A stretch of DNA of 64,000 nucleotides from Methylophilus sp. 5 (lineage in GTDB: Bacteria > Pseudomonadota > Gammaproteobacteria > Burkholderiales > Methylophilaceae). Below the pieces are notes generated by a model. It did no database searches. It was given only the letters and a program-made list of their open reading frames with translations, and was not told the DNA's origin. Of the stretch, positions 18,093 through 26,861 are shown one piece after another. The stretch spans positions 558,001 to 622,000 of the forward strand of contig NZ_KI911560.1 in NCBI RefSeq assembly GCF_000515275.1, read 5' to 3'. Within the stretch, counting starts at the first letter, position 1, and the number at the start of each line of letters is the position of its first letter. The translations under genes and the position numbers were made by a program.

Positions 18093-19232
18093 TTAAAGCC
18101 GTGCATACGCATAGTTTTGCGGATAGACCACCTTCTCGCGCGCATCAGTCCAGATAATGTCGCAATTATCATCGTCCATATGCACCATGCGGCCATTGCG
18201 GTCCACACAGTACTCGCCGCACACAATGCGCTCCTCAATCTCATAGCCCTGGGCAATGCGCGTGTAATCAAACAAAATCGAGCGAGTCACCGTGCTGTCG
18301 CGCTGGATATGACAACCAGCGTTAATCCAGGTCGGGCCGATAATGCGCGTATTTTTATCAATGCGCGAACCGGAGCCGATATACACCGGCCCCTCAATCT
18401 GCGTGTGCTCCCAGTCAATATGCACATTAAGCCCCACCCACACCCCGGGTTTGACCTGTTTGCCGGGGATAGGCATAGACGGGAAAAAACCCTGCATCAT
18501 CTGCTGCATTACCAGCCAGTAATCCGTCACCACGCCAATATCAATCCAATTAAACGGATGCTGAATAGCGTAAAACGGCAAGCCGCGCTGTACTAACAAC
18601 GGGAACAAATCCGAGCCAATATCAAACTCGCTGCCAGACGGGATCAAGCCCAGCACCTCGGGTTCAAAAATATAAATGCCCGTGCTCGCCCAATTAGAAC
18701 GCGCCTCCACCTGGCTGGGCTTTTCCTGAAAAGAAATAATGCGGCCATCGTTATTGGTCACCACCACGCCATAGCCAGACACTTTATCCATAGGCACCTG
18801 CATGGTCACCAGACTCGCCAGCGCGCCCTTCTCTTTGTGCTCTTTTACTGCACGCGTAATGTCGAGGTCAATAATCGCATCACCGCACAATACAATCGTG
18901 GTCTCGTCAAAAAAGCCGCTAAAGTCCTGTATTTTGCGCATGCCACCGGCTGAACCCACCGCATGCGGCACAATCTTGCCATCCACAATATCGCCCTCAA
19001 ACGAATAGCCAATATTCACCCCAAAACGATGGCCATCCTCAAAGTAGTCTTGAATCTTCTGATGCAGATAACTCACATTCACCATGATATCGGCCACACC
19101 ATGCAGTGCCAGATGCTCAATCAAATACGCCATCACCGGCTTACCCAATACAGGAATCATCGGCTTAGGCAATTCATACGTCAGCGGACGAACACGCGTG
19201 CCCTTACCCGCGGCCAGAATCATGGCTTTCAT
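18093..19232 (-). CDS. NDP-sugar synthase / sugar-1-phosphate nucleotidyltransferase
   Basis: 379 residues. The N-terminal nucleotidyltransferase domain starts AAGKGTRVRPLTYELPKPMIP (pyrophosphorylase signature, about 7-27) and includes LCGDAIIDLD, which holds the metal-binding aspartate. The C-terminal third has left-handed beta-helix-like hexapeptide repeats (IEGPVYIGSGSRI, IIGPTWINAGCHI). It would make an activated sugar (GDP-mannose, UDP- or dTDP-glucose type) for surface polysaccharide; which one is not clear. It is a single gene transcribed away from tRNA-Arg. Confidence 0.88.
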   Translation of the reverse strand: MKAMILAAGKGTRVRPLTYELPKPMIPVLGKPVMAYLIEHLALHGVADIMVNVSYLHQKIQDYFEDGHRFGVNIGYSFEGDIVDGKIVPHAVGSAGGMRKIQDFSGFFDETTIVLCGDAIIDLDITRAVKEHKEKGALASLVTMQVPMDKVSGYGVVVTNNDGRIISFQEKPSQVEARSNWASTGIYIFEPEVLGLIPSGSEFDIGSDLFPLLVQRGLPFYAIQHPFNWIDIGVVTDYWLVMQQMMQGFFPSMPIPGKQVKPGVWVGLNVHIDWEHTQIEGPVYIGSGSRIDKNTRIIGPTWINAGCHIQRDSTVTRSILFDYTRIAQGYEIEERIVCGEYCVDRNGRMVHMDDDNCDIIWTDAREKVVYPQNYAYARL

Positions 19233-19388
19233 AGTGCAATACCCTTAAATAACTTAACGTTTACCGGCTAAGCATAGCCACGCACTATGACAACATTATT
19301 TCAGCAGCACTGCCGTCGTAAGCATAAAGAGAAATTTGGCTGCACGCGCGCCAAGCCAGCGCGACTTATTTGCTATAATGGCAGGATT

Positions 19389-19465
19389 GCGCCCGTAGCT
19401 CAGCTGGATAGAGTATTGGTTTCCGAAGCCAAGGGTCGTGAGTTCGAATCTCGCCGGGCGCACCA
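19389..19465 (+). tRNA. tRNA-Arg (anticodon CCG)
   Basis: A full cloverleaf of 77 nt with encoded CCA. The acceptor arms GCGCCCG (19389-19395) and CGGGCGC (19455-19461) pair perfectly. The anticodon loop TTCCGAA gives CCG, reading the arginine codon CGG. The T arm contains GTTCGAATC. Its 3' end is repeated at 21836-21852. Confidence 0.97.
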
Positions 19466-19732
19466 GTCAAAACTTAAGTGTTTGTTACAGAACAACTTAT
19501 AGTCAAATCAATAGCTTAATTTCTCAAACTGTTACACAAAGCGGCTTTAAGCCTGCTTATGCGACAGCCAAAATGGGCTTGAGAATAAGTAAAAACGCAA
19601 CTTCATGTAGAGTCTGTGACCTTAAGGCTGCATGTGTCATGCCAGTTATGAAACAATTCTAAACTTACACTTTGCGAGCATAATTGAGATGTCAGCTTAA
19701 GGTACACCCTATTTGGACATGGTGTGATGAGG

Positions 19733-20731
19733 TTATTGCAGCAACCATGCGAAGCGTCTCAGAGTTGCAAGATTTGTAGAACTGTAATTATCCCAATCGA
19801 CGCAAAGGTGACCTTGCCTGTCATGAAAGTCTTTAACTCCTATAGTCGCCTCGTGAATAATATCCACTTCAGAGGTGGTTTTATTCAGAGTTGAAGCTAT
19901 AACCTTGTAGGGAAGAGAGTTGTAATGCCCAGAAGAAATTATCTCCCTGAATCCTAGACGTTGCACGTTTAAAGGGTCGAATCCAAAACCTAAGAAACAT
20001 ACGTTATAAGCCCAGCGAAAGGCATCTTTAGCTTGGTTGAATATAGTGTCATCTGCCCGCGCTTCTGGAATCACTCTTAAGGTCGAAGCTGCGGCGTGTA
20101 TACAATGTAGATTCCAGTGATTCTTATAAGACCTTGTATTTGTAGAGTAGTCATCTTGAGTTCCATATAGACCTAGTGAACCATATACATGATGAATATT
20201 AAAATGGCTTAATGCCTCAAAGGCTTCTTCAGCGCTTACATTGAAAGTCCCGACAATCGCAGAATGTAAATACATTTCCAAAGAGCGGTCATAGTTAAAG
20301 GTATAAATTTGTACATTATTCTCTTTAAGCTGTTTGATTGTATTAACATTTGCTACCAAACTATTCCAAAGAGAAAAGTACCAGTCATCTTCTACATCAA
20401 GGTTAAATACATTTCTATCTTCTTTGGGAACCAGCAATGATGCAATGAATAGTTTTCCTATTCTTGAAAACTCTGGTCTTCTACTCAAAAATGAGTCAAT
20501 TGAAGCGAGTCTAGATATTTGAAATGACTCTACAAAGTCGATGAACTCTGCGTAACTAACATTGAAATATTTCTCTAAAGCAACAGCTAGGGGTGGTTCG
20601 GAACCAACAGCAGCCTCACATATTTGCCTCCTCAACGCTGCACCGGAAGGGAAGCCATAAGGGATGCTTGCACCAGCCCCAAGGATGAACAAAGTCGGTT
20701 TAGTTATCATGTCCTGTCTTCTTATCAGCAT
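19733..20731 (-). CDS. SIR2-like NAD-binding protein, possible phage-defence effector
   Basis: 332 residues. The N-terminus reads LFILGAGASIPYGFPSG (about 14-30), the nucleotide-binding loop of SIR2-like proteins. TFNYDRSLE (N147) and IHHVYGSLG (H180/H181) match the Asn and His catalytic positions of the SIR2-like families that hydrolyse NAD+ in phage defence. A late GFGFDPLN is the usual third motif. No zinc cysteines of protein-deacetylase sirtuins are seen. It lies inside the tRNA-Arg island, divergent from a TerB-like/BRCT gene. A second ATG at 20710 could be the start. The defence role is inferred from family and context. Confidence 0.75.
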   Translation of the reverse strand: MLIRRQDMITKPTLFILGAGASIPYGFPSGAALRRQICEAAVGSEPPLAVALEKYFNVSYAEFIDFVESFQISRLASIDSFLSRRPEFSRIGKLFIASLLVPKEDRNVFNLDVEDDWYFSLWNSLVANVNTIKQLKENNVQIYTFNYDRSLEMYLHSAIVGTFNVSAEEAFEALSHFNIHHVYGSLGLYGTQDDYSTNTRSYKNHWNLHCIHAAASTLRVIPEARADDTIFNQAKDAFRWAYNVCFLGFGFDPLNVQRLGFREIISSGHYNSLPYKVIASTLNKTTSEVDIIHEATIGVKDFHDRQGHLCVDWDNYSSTNLATLRRFAWLLQ

Positions 20732-20818
20732 AAGGTTATGTTAATGATATAGGCTGGCTTGCGTCGATAATATGGCGCTGTAGAATAGCTATAAAATAAT
20801 TCAAAACGAGGTGTCAGG

Positions 20819-21715
20819 GTGAATAGTGACCATAGTAGCTACATTCAACTACATAACCGCTCAAGGGTTGATAAAGCACTTAATACGTTATTGGGCTTGG
20901 TAATTGGGATCGGCCTTGATGGCAGAATCAACTCTTCAGAAAGAGTGTTATTCAATGCTTGGCTTAATGAGAATAGAGCGCTGTGTGACAGGCATCCTTA
21001 TACTGAGCTAATCCCGTTTGTTAATCGTTGCCTAGAAGATGACATATTGGACGCAGAGGAGCGTGAAGACATTAAATGGCTATGCCATAAGCTAACCTCT
21101 CATGAGTACTATGACACTGTTACAGCTGACATGCAGGTGCTTCATGGCATACTTGGTGGAGCAGCGGCTGATGGTAAGGTAACTAAGGAGGAGTTGCTGG
21201 CATTGCAGCAATGGCTGGATGACCATGAACACTTAAGATTGAGTTATCCCTATGATGAAGTCGATAGCTTGATTATGTCTGTACTTAAAGACGGTGTTGT
21301 TGATGAGGTTGAAAGTAAGTTCTTGCAGTCCTTCTTCTCAGAATTCCTATCTATCAAAGATGATAAGACAATCACTTCACCAATAATCAGTGTTGAACAA
21401 AGTTTAGTAGGAGTCTGTGCAGTCTGCCCTGAGATAGTATTTGAAGGGTCACTATTCTGTTTCACTGGTGCATCCTCCAAGTTCACCCGCTCTCAATTCT
21501 CAGAACTTGTACTTAATCTCGGCGGTAAAGCTTCAGCAGGTGTCACTAAGCATGTTAATTATCTAGTGATAGGTGCGGATGGCAATCCTTGCTGGGCATA
21601 TTCTTGTTACGGTCGAAAAGTTGAAAAGGCTGTTGATATGCGCAAGGCTGGCTCAAAGCTTTTATTAGTACACGAATATGATTTTCATGATGCAATTGCC
21701 GATGCAGGCGGTTAA
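20819..21715 (+). CDS. tandem TerB-like repeats plus BRCT domain protein
   Basis: 298 residues starting at GTG, with GAGG about 7 bases upstream. Two similar acidic helical repeats are visible, about 20-90 (VIGIGLDGRINSSE) and 105-170 (LGGAAADGKVTKEE), each like TerB/EF-hand-like units. A C-terminal BRCT domain (about 207-285) reads VFEGSLFCFTGASSK, LNLGGKA and VNYLVIGADGNPCW, the BRCT fold seen in NAD-dependent DNA ligases and RFC. BRCT domains bind DNA ends or phosphoproteins, so this could be the sensor partner of the SIR2-like protein. It is the only other gene in the island. Partnership is inferred from position. Confidence 0.8.
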   Translation: MNSDHSSYIQLHNRSRVDKALNTLLGLVIGIGLDGRINSSERVLFNAWLNENRALCDRHPYTELIPFVNRCLEDDILDAEEREDIKWLCHKLTSHEYYDTVTADMQVLHGILGGAAADGKVTKEELLALQQWLDDHEHLRLSYPYDEVDSLIMSVLKDGVVDEVESKFLQSFFSEFLSIKDDKTITSPIISVEQSLVGVCAVCPEIVFEGSLFCFTGASSKFTRSQFSELVLNLGGKASAGVTKHVNYLVIGADGNPCWAYSCYGRKVEKAVDMRKAGSKLLLVHEYDFHDAIADAGG

Positions 21716-21835
21716 AAATTGGTTGCTTTATTCTAAGTCGATGAATTAAACCGTATCACCTAACTGTAACACGCAGTTAATTGATGAGGTCTGTAACCCA
21801 TTGATTTAATTGGGTGTGATTCCTGAAGTCCAGAC

Positions 21836-21852
21836 TCTCGCCGGGCGCACCA
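21836..21852. repeat. attR-like copy of the tRNA-Arg 3' end
   Basis: Seventeen bases identical to the tRNA-Arg 3' terminus including CCA. Upstream bases do not fold into a tRNA, so this is a displaced 3' end and not a gene. Confidence 0.8.
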
Positions 21853-21960
21853 TCAGCAACTTAAGTTGTTGTTATTTATGACGCAAAAACCACCTATTGC
21901 CTGTCCAGTGCAATTTAGATGCTCTGTCAGGAAAACTTCTATCAACCAACTCATCCCAAC

Positions 21961-22836
21961 CTAATACGCGCGTGCCGTATGGGCAGAAAATCTGCTTGGC
22001 GCTTCCATATATCGAGGCGTGATTGATTTCGGTTTTAAAAATGTATCAATCGCAACAGCTAAACGTTCAGGTTCATCGTATGGCAGTCCATGCCCAACAT
22101 CAGGGATTAACTTGTATTGCAGGTCCGGGTTGAGGGCATGCAACTCACGGGCGGTTTCGGCAGAGACGATGCCTTCTCTGCCAAGTACTAATAAAGTAGG
22201 GACGTAAATATTGCGCACCAGCTCATCAAACTCCGGGTGCGGCGGGATGAGCACATCGAAAGCGCGCGGATTGGTGCGGAACCTGGCTTGAACAATATGT
22301 TCCAGCATCTCAGATGAGCGATACCGATATTTGGCTTTGGCTTCTTTAAACAACTCGGATTTGCTGGAGCGCAATATCTGGCGATGCTGTTTAACCGCCT
22401 CACGCTCATCCAATTGGCCTTGCCACTCAGGGCTAATGAATGTCGGGTCAGCCAGCACGATGCCTTCAATGGCAAAGCCTAATCGGCTGGCAACCATCGC
22501 GGCGGTCATGCCGCCCATCGAGTGTCCAAGCAGGTAAGGCGATTGAATGTCTAGCGTTCTGATCAGTTCAATCACGTCATTGGCATGGTCTTGATAGGTG
22601 TATCCATGCAGCGGTGCGCTCGACTGACCATGGCCGCGTGCATCTGGCATGATGATGTCGTAGTCGTCTTCAAGCTCACGTGCCAGTTGCGACCAACAGG
22701 CGCCACTGCCAGTGAGGCCGTGCAGTGCGATCAGGGTGGGCTTGTTGCCACCTGTTCTTAAATAATGAATATTGATGCCGTTTGCGCGGCACACCGTATC
22801 AGTCCAGTTGGCAGAAATAATGTTTTTACGTGTCAT
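21961..22836 (-). CDS. alpha/beta hydrolase
   Basis: 291 residues with a full alpha/beta-hydrolase fold: oxyanion strand LIALHGLTGSG (about 35-45), PDARGHGQSSAP, nucleophile elbow LLGHSMGGM (Ser about 106), and a late DVGHGLPYDEP containing the catalytic histidine (about 260). No signal peptide, so it is cytosolic. The substrate is unknown; esters or lactones are typical. It starts 2 bp downstream of the S24 regulator stop and is probably in its operon, which suggests induction by DNA damage or the regulator's signal. Confidence 0.85.
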   Translation of the reverse strand: MTRKNIISANWTDTVCRANGINIHYLRTGGNKPTLIALHGLTGSGACWSQLARELEDDYDIIMPDARGHGQSSAPLHGYTYQDHANDVIELIRTLDIQSPYLLGHSMGGMTAAMVASRLGFAIEGIVLADPTFISPEWQGQLDEREAVKQHRQILRSSKSELFKEAKAKYRYRSSEMLEHIVQARFRTNPRAFDVLIPPHPEFDELVRNIYVPTLLVLGREGIVSAETARELHALNPDLQYKLIPDVGHGLPYDEPERLAVAIDTFLKPKSITPRYMEAPSRFSAHTARAY

Positions 22837-22838
22837 GA

Positions 22839-23459
22839 TTAAAACTTTCTGAAAGATCCAGTAACGACACCCCAGATAGCAAACTGCATTTGCCCTTGAA
22901 TGAGGATGGGGGAATATTTGCCTGAAGAGTTGGCTGGCAATAGTTTGGGTTTACCGTCTTTTTGTTTGGCCAGGGTTTTGACAGTAAACTCGCCATCAAT
23001 CATGGCCAGTACAATATCGCCAACCGCGGCAATCTTATCTTTTTCTACAATGGCTTTGTCTCCCGGCATCAGGCCCACTTCAATCATGGACTCGCCCTGG
23101 ATGGTGACAAAAAAGGTTTTGTCAGCCTTGTTGATCAGGTATTCGTTGGGATCCATCGCCGAGCCAACATGGTCATCGGCGGGCGATGGCAAGCCAGCAG
23201 GGACTTTAGATTCAAACAGCGGAAAACTCAGGTTGATGAGGTCACCTGATAGCTGTATAAACTCTTCTACGCTATCCAGGCTATCTTTTAACTCACTCAG
23301 CCTTTGCTTTCTGGCATAGGCCTCTAAAAAGCTGGCGATCACTGGTTTTTGACTGTCTGGCACGCGGATGACACTGGTATTTTCTTTATAGTTACCTGTG
23401 CCAAGCTTTCGGCCAGAGCCGGGTTTTCTAGCGGATTTGATTGGGTCGTCGTTTTGCAT
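22839..23459 (-). CDS. UmuD/LexA-like S24 self-cleaving regulator
   Basis: 206 residues. A basic N-terminal region (about 1-40, RKPGSGRKLGTGNYKENTSV) precedes an S24 peptidase domain. The probable autocleavage site is A88-G89 (KVPAGLPSP); the catalytic pair is Ser124 (GESMIEVGLMPGD) and Lys161 (FTVKTLAK). It resembles UmuD proteins with an extra DNA-binding-like N-terminus that act as damage-responsive repressors. No umuC follows; instead an alpha/beta hydrolase does. A 43-bp inverted repeat lies immediately upstream of the start codon, consistent with autorepression. Confidence 0.85.
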   Translation of the reverse strand: MQNDDPIKSARKPGSGRKLGTGNYKENTSVIRVPDSQKPVIASFLEAYARKQRLSELKDSLDSVEEFIQLSGDLINLSFPLFESKVPAGLPSPADDHVGSAMDPNEYLINKADKTFFVTIQGESMIEVGLMPGDKAIVEKDKIAAVGDIVLAMIDGEFTVKTLAKQKDGKPKLLPANSSGKYSPILIQGQMQFAIWGVVTGSFRKF

Positions 23460-23461
23460 GG

Positions 23462-23504
23462 TTTTTATTGTAACATTAAAATTATTTTATTGTTACAATA
23501 AAAA
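23462..23504. promoter_or_regulatory. inverted-repeat operator of the S24 regulator
   Basis: Two perfect 13-bp arms, TTTTTATTGTAAC (23462-23474) and GTTACAATAAAAA (23492-23504), separated by 17 AT-only bases. It sits 3 bp upstream of the S24 gene start, overlapping where its promoter must be. The core TTGTAAC/GTTACAA is the likely recognition element. Confidence 0.8.
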
Positions 23505-23516
23505 CTACTCATTTTA

Positions 23517-24131
23517 CTACGGTGTTTTTAGTGCGGGATTTTCTTCATCTTGCACACACTTTTTGTTGTGCTGCACCATTTTCCCATCCATTAACTGCGT
23601 TGTTTCTTTGCCCACGCGGCAGTTCTTCTCGGCATCCAAAACCCACACATTTGAGTAGATTTCTGTATAGCTGCTGCGATCCCAGGCATAAATAGATTCA
23701 TGACCATGCGCCACTGCACCACCAGACTCTTTAAGCTTTGGTAAACCATTCAACTTTTTGTCCATGATCTCCAGCATGTTGGCCCCATCCGTATGCCAGA
23801 TCGGCTTTGCCGTCTTGCTTTTCACTTTAAATAGCCACATAGGGCAATCATCCGTGCCACATAAACACATACGCGCAGGTTTGACTAAATAGGCTTTTGT
23901 CGCGGCATTCAGGCTTACGATGTGCGCCTCAAAAATGTCATGAGGTTGCGAGCCTTGGCAAGCAGCGAGCTGATTCCCGCCAAGCTCGTTCGTCAGGTAA
24001 GCGATGATGGGCGCAGGGATATTGGCGGTTGCCTTGAATCTTTCTTCAATTTTAAACTCTTCGCCACTCTGCGCGCTGATGGAGATAAACAACAACGCCG
24101 ATAGCGTTGCGATTGCATGTAGTAATTTCAT
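23517..24131 (-). CDS. secreted hypothetical protein
   Basis: 204 residues with a signal peptide (MKLLHAIATLSALLFISISA). The mature part has six or more cysteines, including CLCGTDDCPMW, suggesting disulfides in the periplasm. The family is not recognised. It lies alone, with its 3' end 13 bp from the S24 operator and its start facing away from the small PEP-CTERM gene. Confidence 0.7.
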   Translation of the reverse strand: MKLLHAIATLSALLFISISAQSGEEFKIEERFKATANIPAPIIAYLTNELGGNQLAACQGSQPHDIFEAHIVSLNAATKAYLVKPARMCLCGTDDCPMWLFKVKSKTAKPIWHTDGANMLEIMDKKLNGLPKLKESGGAVAHGHESIYAWDRSSYTEIYSNVWVLDAEKNCRVGKETTQLMDGKMVQHNKKCVQDEENPALKTP

Positions 24132-24289
24132 CGTTTGAATTCTCTTTGGTTTTTATGGCGTTTCGCCCGCAGAGATAATAGCAGTATCGCCACCGCAGCA
24201 TTAAAGTTTAGTGAAAAGCAGACGTTAATGCTATGATGCGCCCCCCTTTGCGGGATTAAGCATGCATAAAAACAGAAGGGATAATATAT

Positions 24290-24442
24290 ATGCTAAAAAG
24301 AATGATGCCACTTGCTGGCTTGCTGGCCTCGTTTGGCGCCAATGCTGCATCAACCATCGTCTCTGTGCCAGAACCTGAAAGCGTTAGTTTAGTGTTAGTG
24401 GGTTTAGGGCTGATCGGCTGGATTGTGATTCGCAGAAAATAA
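24290..24442 (+). CDS. minimal PEP-CTERM protein (50 aa)
   Basis: A 50-residue protein made of a signal peptide (about 1-20, ending ANAA) and then almost at once the sorting signal: VPEP at 26-29, a hydrophobic helix and the RRK tail. There is practically no mature domain. An AGAAGGG Shine-Dalgarno lies about 9 bases upstream and a strong terminator follows, so it is a real single-gene unit. If exosortase cuts at PEP, the released part would be about five residues; the gene could instead be a decayed or signalling form. Confidence 0.75.
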   Translation: MLKRMMPLAGLLASFGANAASTIVSVPEPESVSLVLVGLGLIGWIVIRRK

Positions 24443-24470
24443 ACGTGTGCCAAGCGCACCAAGTACCCCC

Positions 24471-24497
24471 AAAAGCCCCACTTAATGTGGGGCTTTT
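24471..24497 (+). terminator. terminator of the small PEP-CTERM gene
   Basis: An 11-bp stem (24471-24481/24487-24497), loop TTAAT, ending in four T. Confidence 0.85.
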
Positions 24498-24641
24498 GCA
24501 TGTTCAGGCTGGACACTTAACACTGAGTATCCGCCCATGCCAATTTAAATTTGCAGCGACATAAATCACGTCAATTTAAGCGATTAATTACCAGCAGATT
24601 GGTTATTATCATGTCTTAACGTTTAAAAGAAGAAAAATAAC

Positions 24642-26732
24642 ATGAACAAAGTCATCGGGTTAGCGCTGTTAGTCATCGGCATTGCCATCGGATGGCAACT
24701 CGACATGCATCTCAGTGTTGTCGAAAAAGTGAATATTGCTTTTCCACCCAGGCCTGAAGTCAGGATTCAGCTTGAAACCATGACATCGTTGATTCCGTCT
24801 GACGATCCATCGCTGGTATCATTCAAGAGTGCTTATGAATCAAAGCTGACGCTCAGGGCACTGACCTGCACTCAAGCAACGCCTATCAGCCGCTTTGACT
24901 CTGTCAACAATATCAAAACACAAGCCATCGACCGTGATTGCCTGAAAGAACAAGATGACCAGCTATTGGCGCTAATCGGCATTAAAATCGTCGGTCTTCG
25001 GCTGGCACAGCCGCCATTACGCCCCTTGGTCAAACTCGGTCCACCAACAGTGATCCATGGCGCGGAGAATGCTGAAACCTATACAGGAAAATCGGCCTCA
25101 CAGGCAGGCGTGGTCGTGCTGAGAGGCACTCGTAGTGAGTTTACTGCGGTAGAGATTCCCAGTGGCAAAAAGATTGCGAGTTTGCCGACCATCCCCGAAG
25201 CCTCTCATACCAATTACGCGGTTTCGCCCAACGGCAGAGTACTTGCTATTACCGTTAACAATAGAGACCTGCGGTTTATCGACAACGAAACCGGACAGGA
25301 TCTATGGTTAGCGAGAGACGTCGGGCAACTGTATGCCTGGCTACCAGAAATGCAAGCGGTCCTGGTGCAAGACAATAAAAGTGGCCCTGGCAATGGGGGC
25401 GTCGTGCTGATCGACTTTAAAACAGGGACCAGCAAACCCTATGAGGTGCCACTAAAAAACCAGTCCTGGGCATTACACTTAAGTGCATCGCCCTCTCGCC
25501 TGCTGATTGGCTCTTATAAGGAGTTTTCACTCATTGAAAACACACGCACCGCTGAAGGGGTCAATGCCTCTGTTGTCAGAGAGTTTAGAATCAAGTCGCC
25601 ATTCGCCAGTGTCAGCTCACTCACGCCGACGGCGATGCTGAATGGCCAGGCGATTGTCTTTGTGACAGGCCGCGATTTCATGTTGTTTAACCTGGAAACC
25701 CGGGAAGAAAGACTATGGGAGTCTCATGAAGTCATTGGAAACAACTATGCCAAATGGAGTGAGGAGTCTATTTTAGTGGATGGTTTTGGCCAGCCCAATA
25801 CTGGTACCACCCAACCGTTTATTTTTAATGTCAAAGACGCCACCTTGTCACCCGTTGAAACGGCAGAGGGTAATCAGGGGATTATCTATGAGTTAAACGG
25901 GCGGACGGGGTTTATGCGCAGGTCTCACCAGAAGGTATGGGTGGGTGACGAGCTGCAAACTGGCAAGCCTGAGTCACTGGACGACATGATTACCGGGCGC
26001 AAACTGGAAAGACAATTACAGGCACTGGAACAAGAGGAACGGTTATCCAAAGCCAGGCTAGAGGCGCTGAAGGCGGGGCAAGACATTAACCGCGCACCCC
26101 GGCCAATGTACCCGTATGGCACCTCCACCATGCCTCAAGACATGTTAATCAGAAGACAGCTTGAACGAGGCTATTATCCCAATACCGTGCGCATGTCACC
26201 TGCGGCAGAAGCACCGGCAGCAGAGGCGCCTGCCATGCCGCCGCCGCCCATGCCTAGCCCTCTCATACAAAGCTCCCCAATACAAAGCTATAGCGCGGCG
26301 TCAAATGAGCTGCGCAGGCAAGCAATCACCACTACCACATCCCGCATGTTAGGGGCTATTCCGAGTAACGCGAGAGTAGAAGCTGTCGGCGTCTATGAAG
26401 CAAAAGATCGTTCTTCAAGCGGGGTCAATGTCATGATCAAAAAATCGGATCAGCCGATTGTATTGATGCTAAGTGCTTATGAACCAGTGCGCTGGAACTT
26501 GACAAAAGAACCGGGGGCTAACTTGGTGGCGGTCATTGCCAGCGGCTATCACCTGCCAGAGGTCACTGGCGCGGGAGCAGCCAAGACGGTTATTAAACGC
26601 GGGGAGTATGCTTACCAGCAGAATGGTGCTGGCTACGCGGCCCTCAATAACGAAGCCATGCTGTGGACAGGAAAACCCATTAGCAAATTTCAAGGTATTT
26701 ACGGCGGCACCGTGTTTATTGTGGGCAACTAA
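24642..26732 (+). CDS. membrane-anchored beta-propeller-like protein of unknown function
   Basis: 696 residues. An N-terminal hydrophobic segment (about 5-20) anchors it. Residues about 150-430 have repeated beta-strand units such as VSPNGRVLAITVNNRDLRF, like a WD40/quinoprotein propeller. A charged helix (about 455-485, EEERLSKARLEALK) leads to a Pro/Ala/Met-rich linker (about 520-560, MPPPPMPSP). A C-terminal domain (about 580-696) includes PVRWNLTKEPGANLVAVIASG. No family is recognised. It is a single gene with no partner. Confidence 0.75.
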   Translation: MNKVIGLALLVIGIAIGWQLDMHLSVVEKVNIAFPPRPEVRIQLETMTSLIPSDDPSLVSFKSAYESKLTLRALTCTQATPISRFDSVNNIKTQAIDRDCLKEQDDQLLALIGIKIVGLRLAQPPLRPLVKLGPPTVIHGAENAETYTGKSASQAGVVVLRGTRSEFTAVEIPSGKKIASLPTIPEASHTNYAVSPNGRVLAITVNNRDLRFIDNETGQDLWLARDVGQLYAWLPEMQAVLVQDNKSGPGNGGVVLIDFKTGTSKPYEVPLKNQSWALHLSASPSRLLIGSYKEFSLIENTRTAEGVNASVVREFRIKSPFASVSSLTPTAMLNGQAIVFVTGRDFMLFNLETREERLWESHEVIGNNYAKWSEESILVDGFGQPNTGTTQPFIFNVKDATLSPVETAEGNQGIIYELNGRTGFMRRSHQKVWVGDELQTGKPESLDDMITGRKLERQLQALEQEERLSKARLEALKAGQDINRAPRPMYPYGTSTMPQDMLIRRQLERGYYPNTVRMSPAAEAPAAEAPAMPPPPMPSPLIQSSPIQSYSAASNELRRQAITTTTSRMLGAIPSNARVEAVGVYEAKDRSSSGVNVMIKKSDQPIVLMLSAYEPVRWNLTKEPGANLVAVIASGYHLPEVTGAGAAKTVIKRGEYAYQQNGAGYAALNNEAMLWTGKPISKFQGIYGGTVFIVGN

Positions 26733-26812
26733 ATAACACCTCACACCCATTGAAAGCGCCTTTACACGGGGCTTACAGCAGCTGATTAACTTTTCTAACA
26801 GCTTCTTCAACG

Positions 26813-26849
26813 TTGTGGCTAGCAACACTAACGTAGCTGCTAGCCACAA
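26813..26849. terminator. hairpin between convergent genes
   Basis: A perfect 12-bp inverted repeat (26813-26824/26838-26849) with a 13-nt loop, 13 bp from the DsrE stop. There is no T run on either side, so factor-independent termination is uncertain. Confidence 0.45.
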
Positions 26850-26861
26850 TGAAGTACCAGA

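Larger units (their letters stand above)
19449..21852. mobile_element. 2.4-kb tRNA-Arg-associated island bounded by direct repeats
   Basis: The last 17 bases of tRNA-Arg (19449-19465, TCTCGCCGGGCGCACCA) recur exactly at 21836-21852, as expected of attL/attR left by integration into a tRNA 3' end. Weak similarity continues beyond each copy: AACTTAAGT begins six bases after each CCA (19471 and 21858). The DNA between is visibly AT-richer and carries only a SIR2-like gene and a TerB-like/BRCT gene, transcribed divergently. No integrase is present, so it is either a remnant or is mobilised in trans. Confidence 0.75.

Noticed and set aside
19438..19662. 74-residue frame starting inside tRNA-Arg
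   Set aside because: It starts within the tRNA, lacks a ribosome site and resembles no family; treated as chance.
19449..21852. Complete integrative element
   Set aside because: No integrase or recombinase is encoded between the repeats, so I call it an island or remnant, not a full element.
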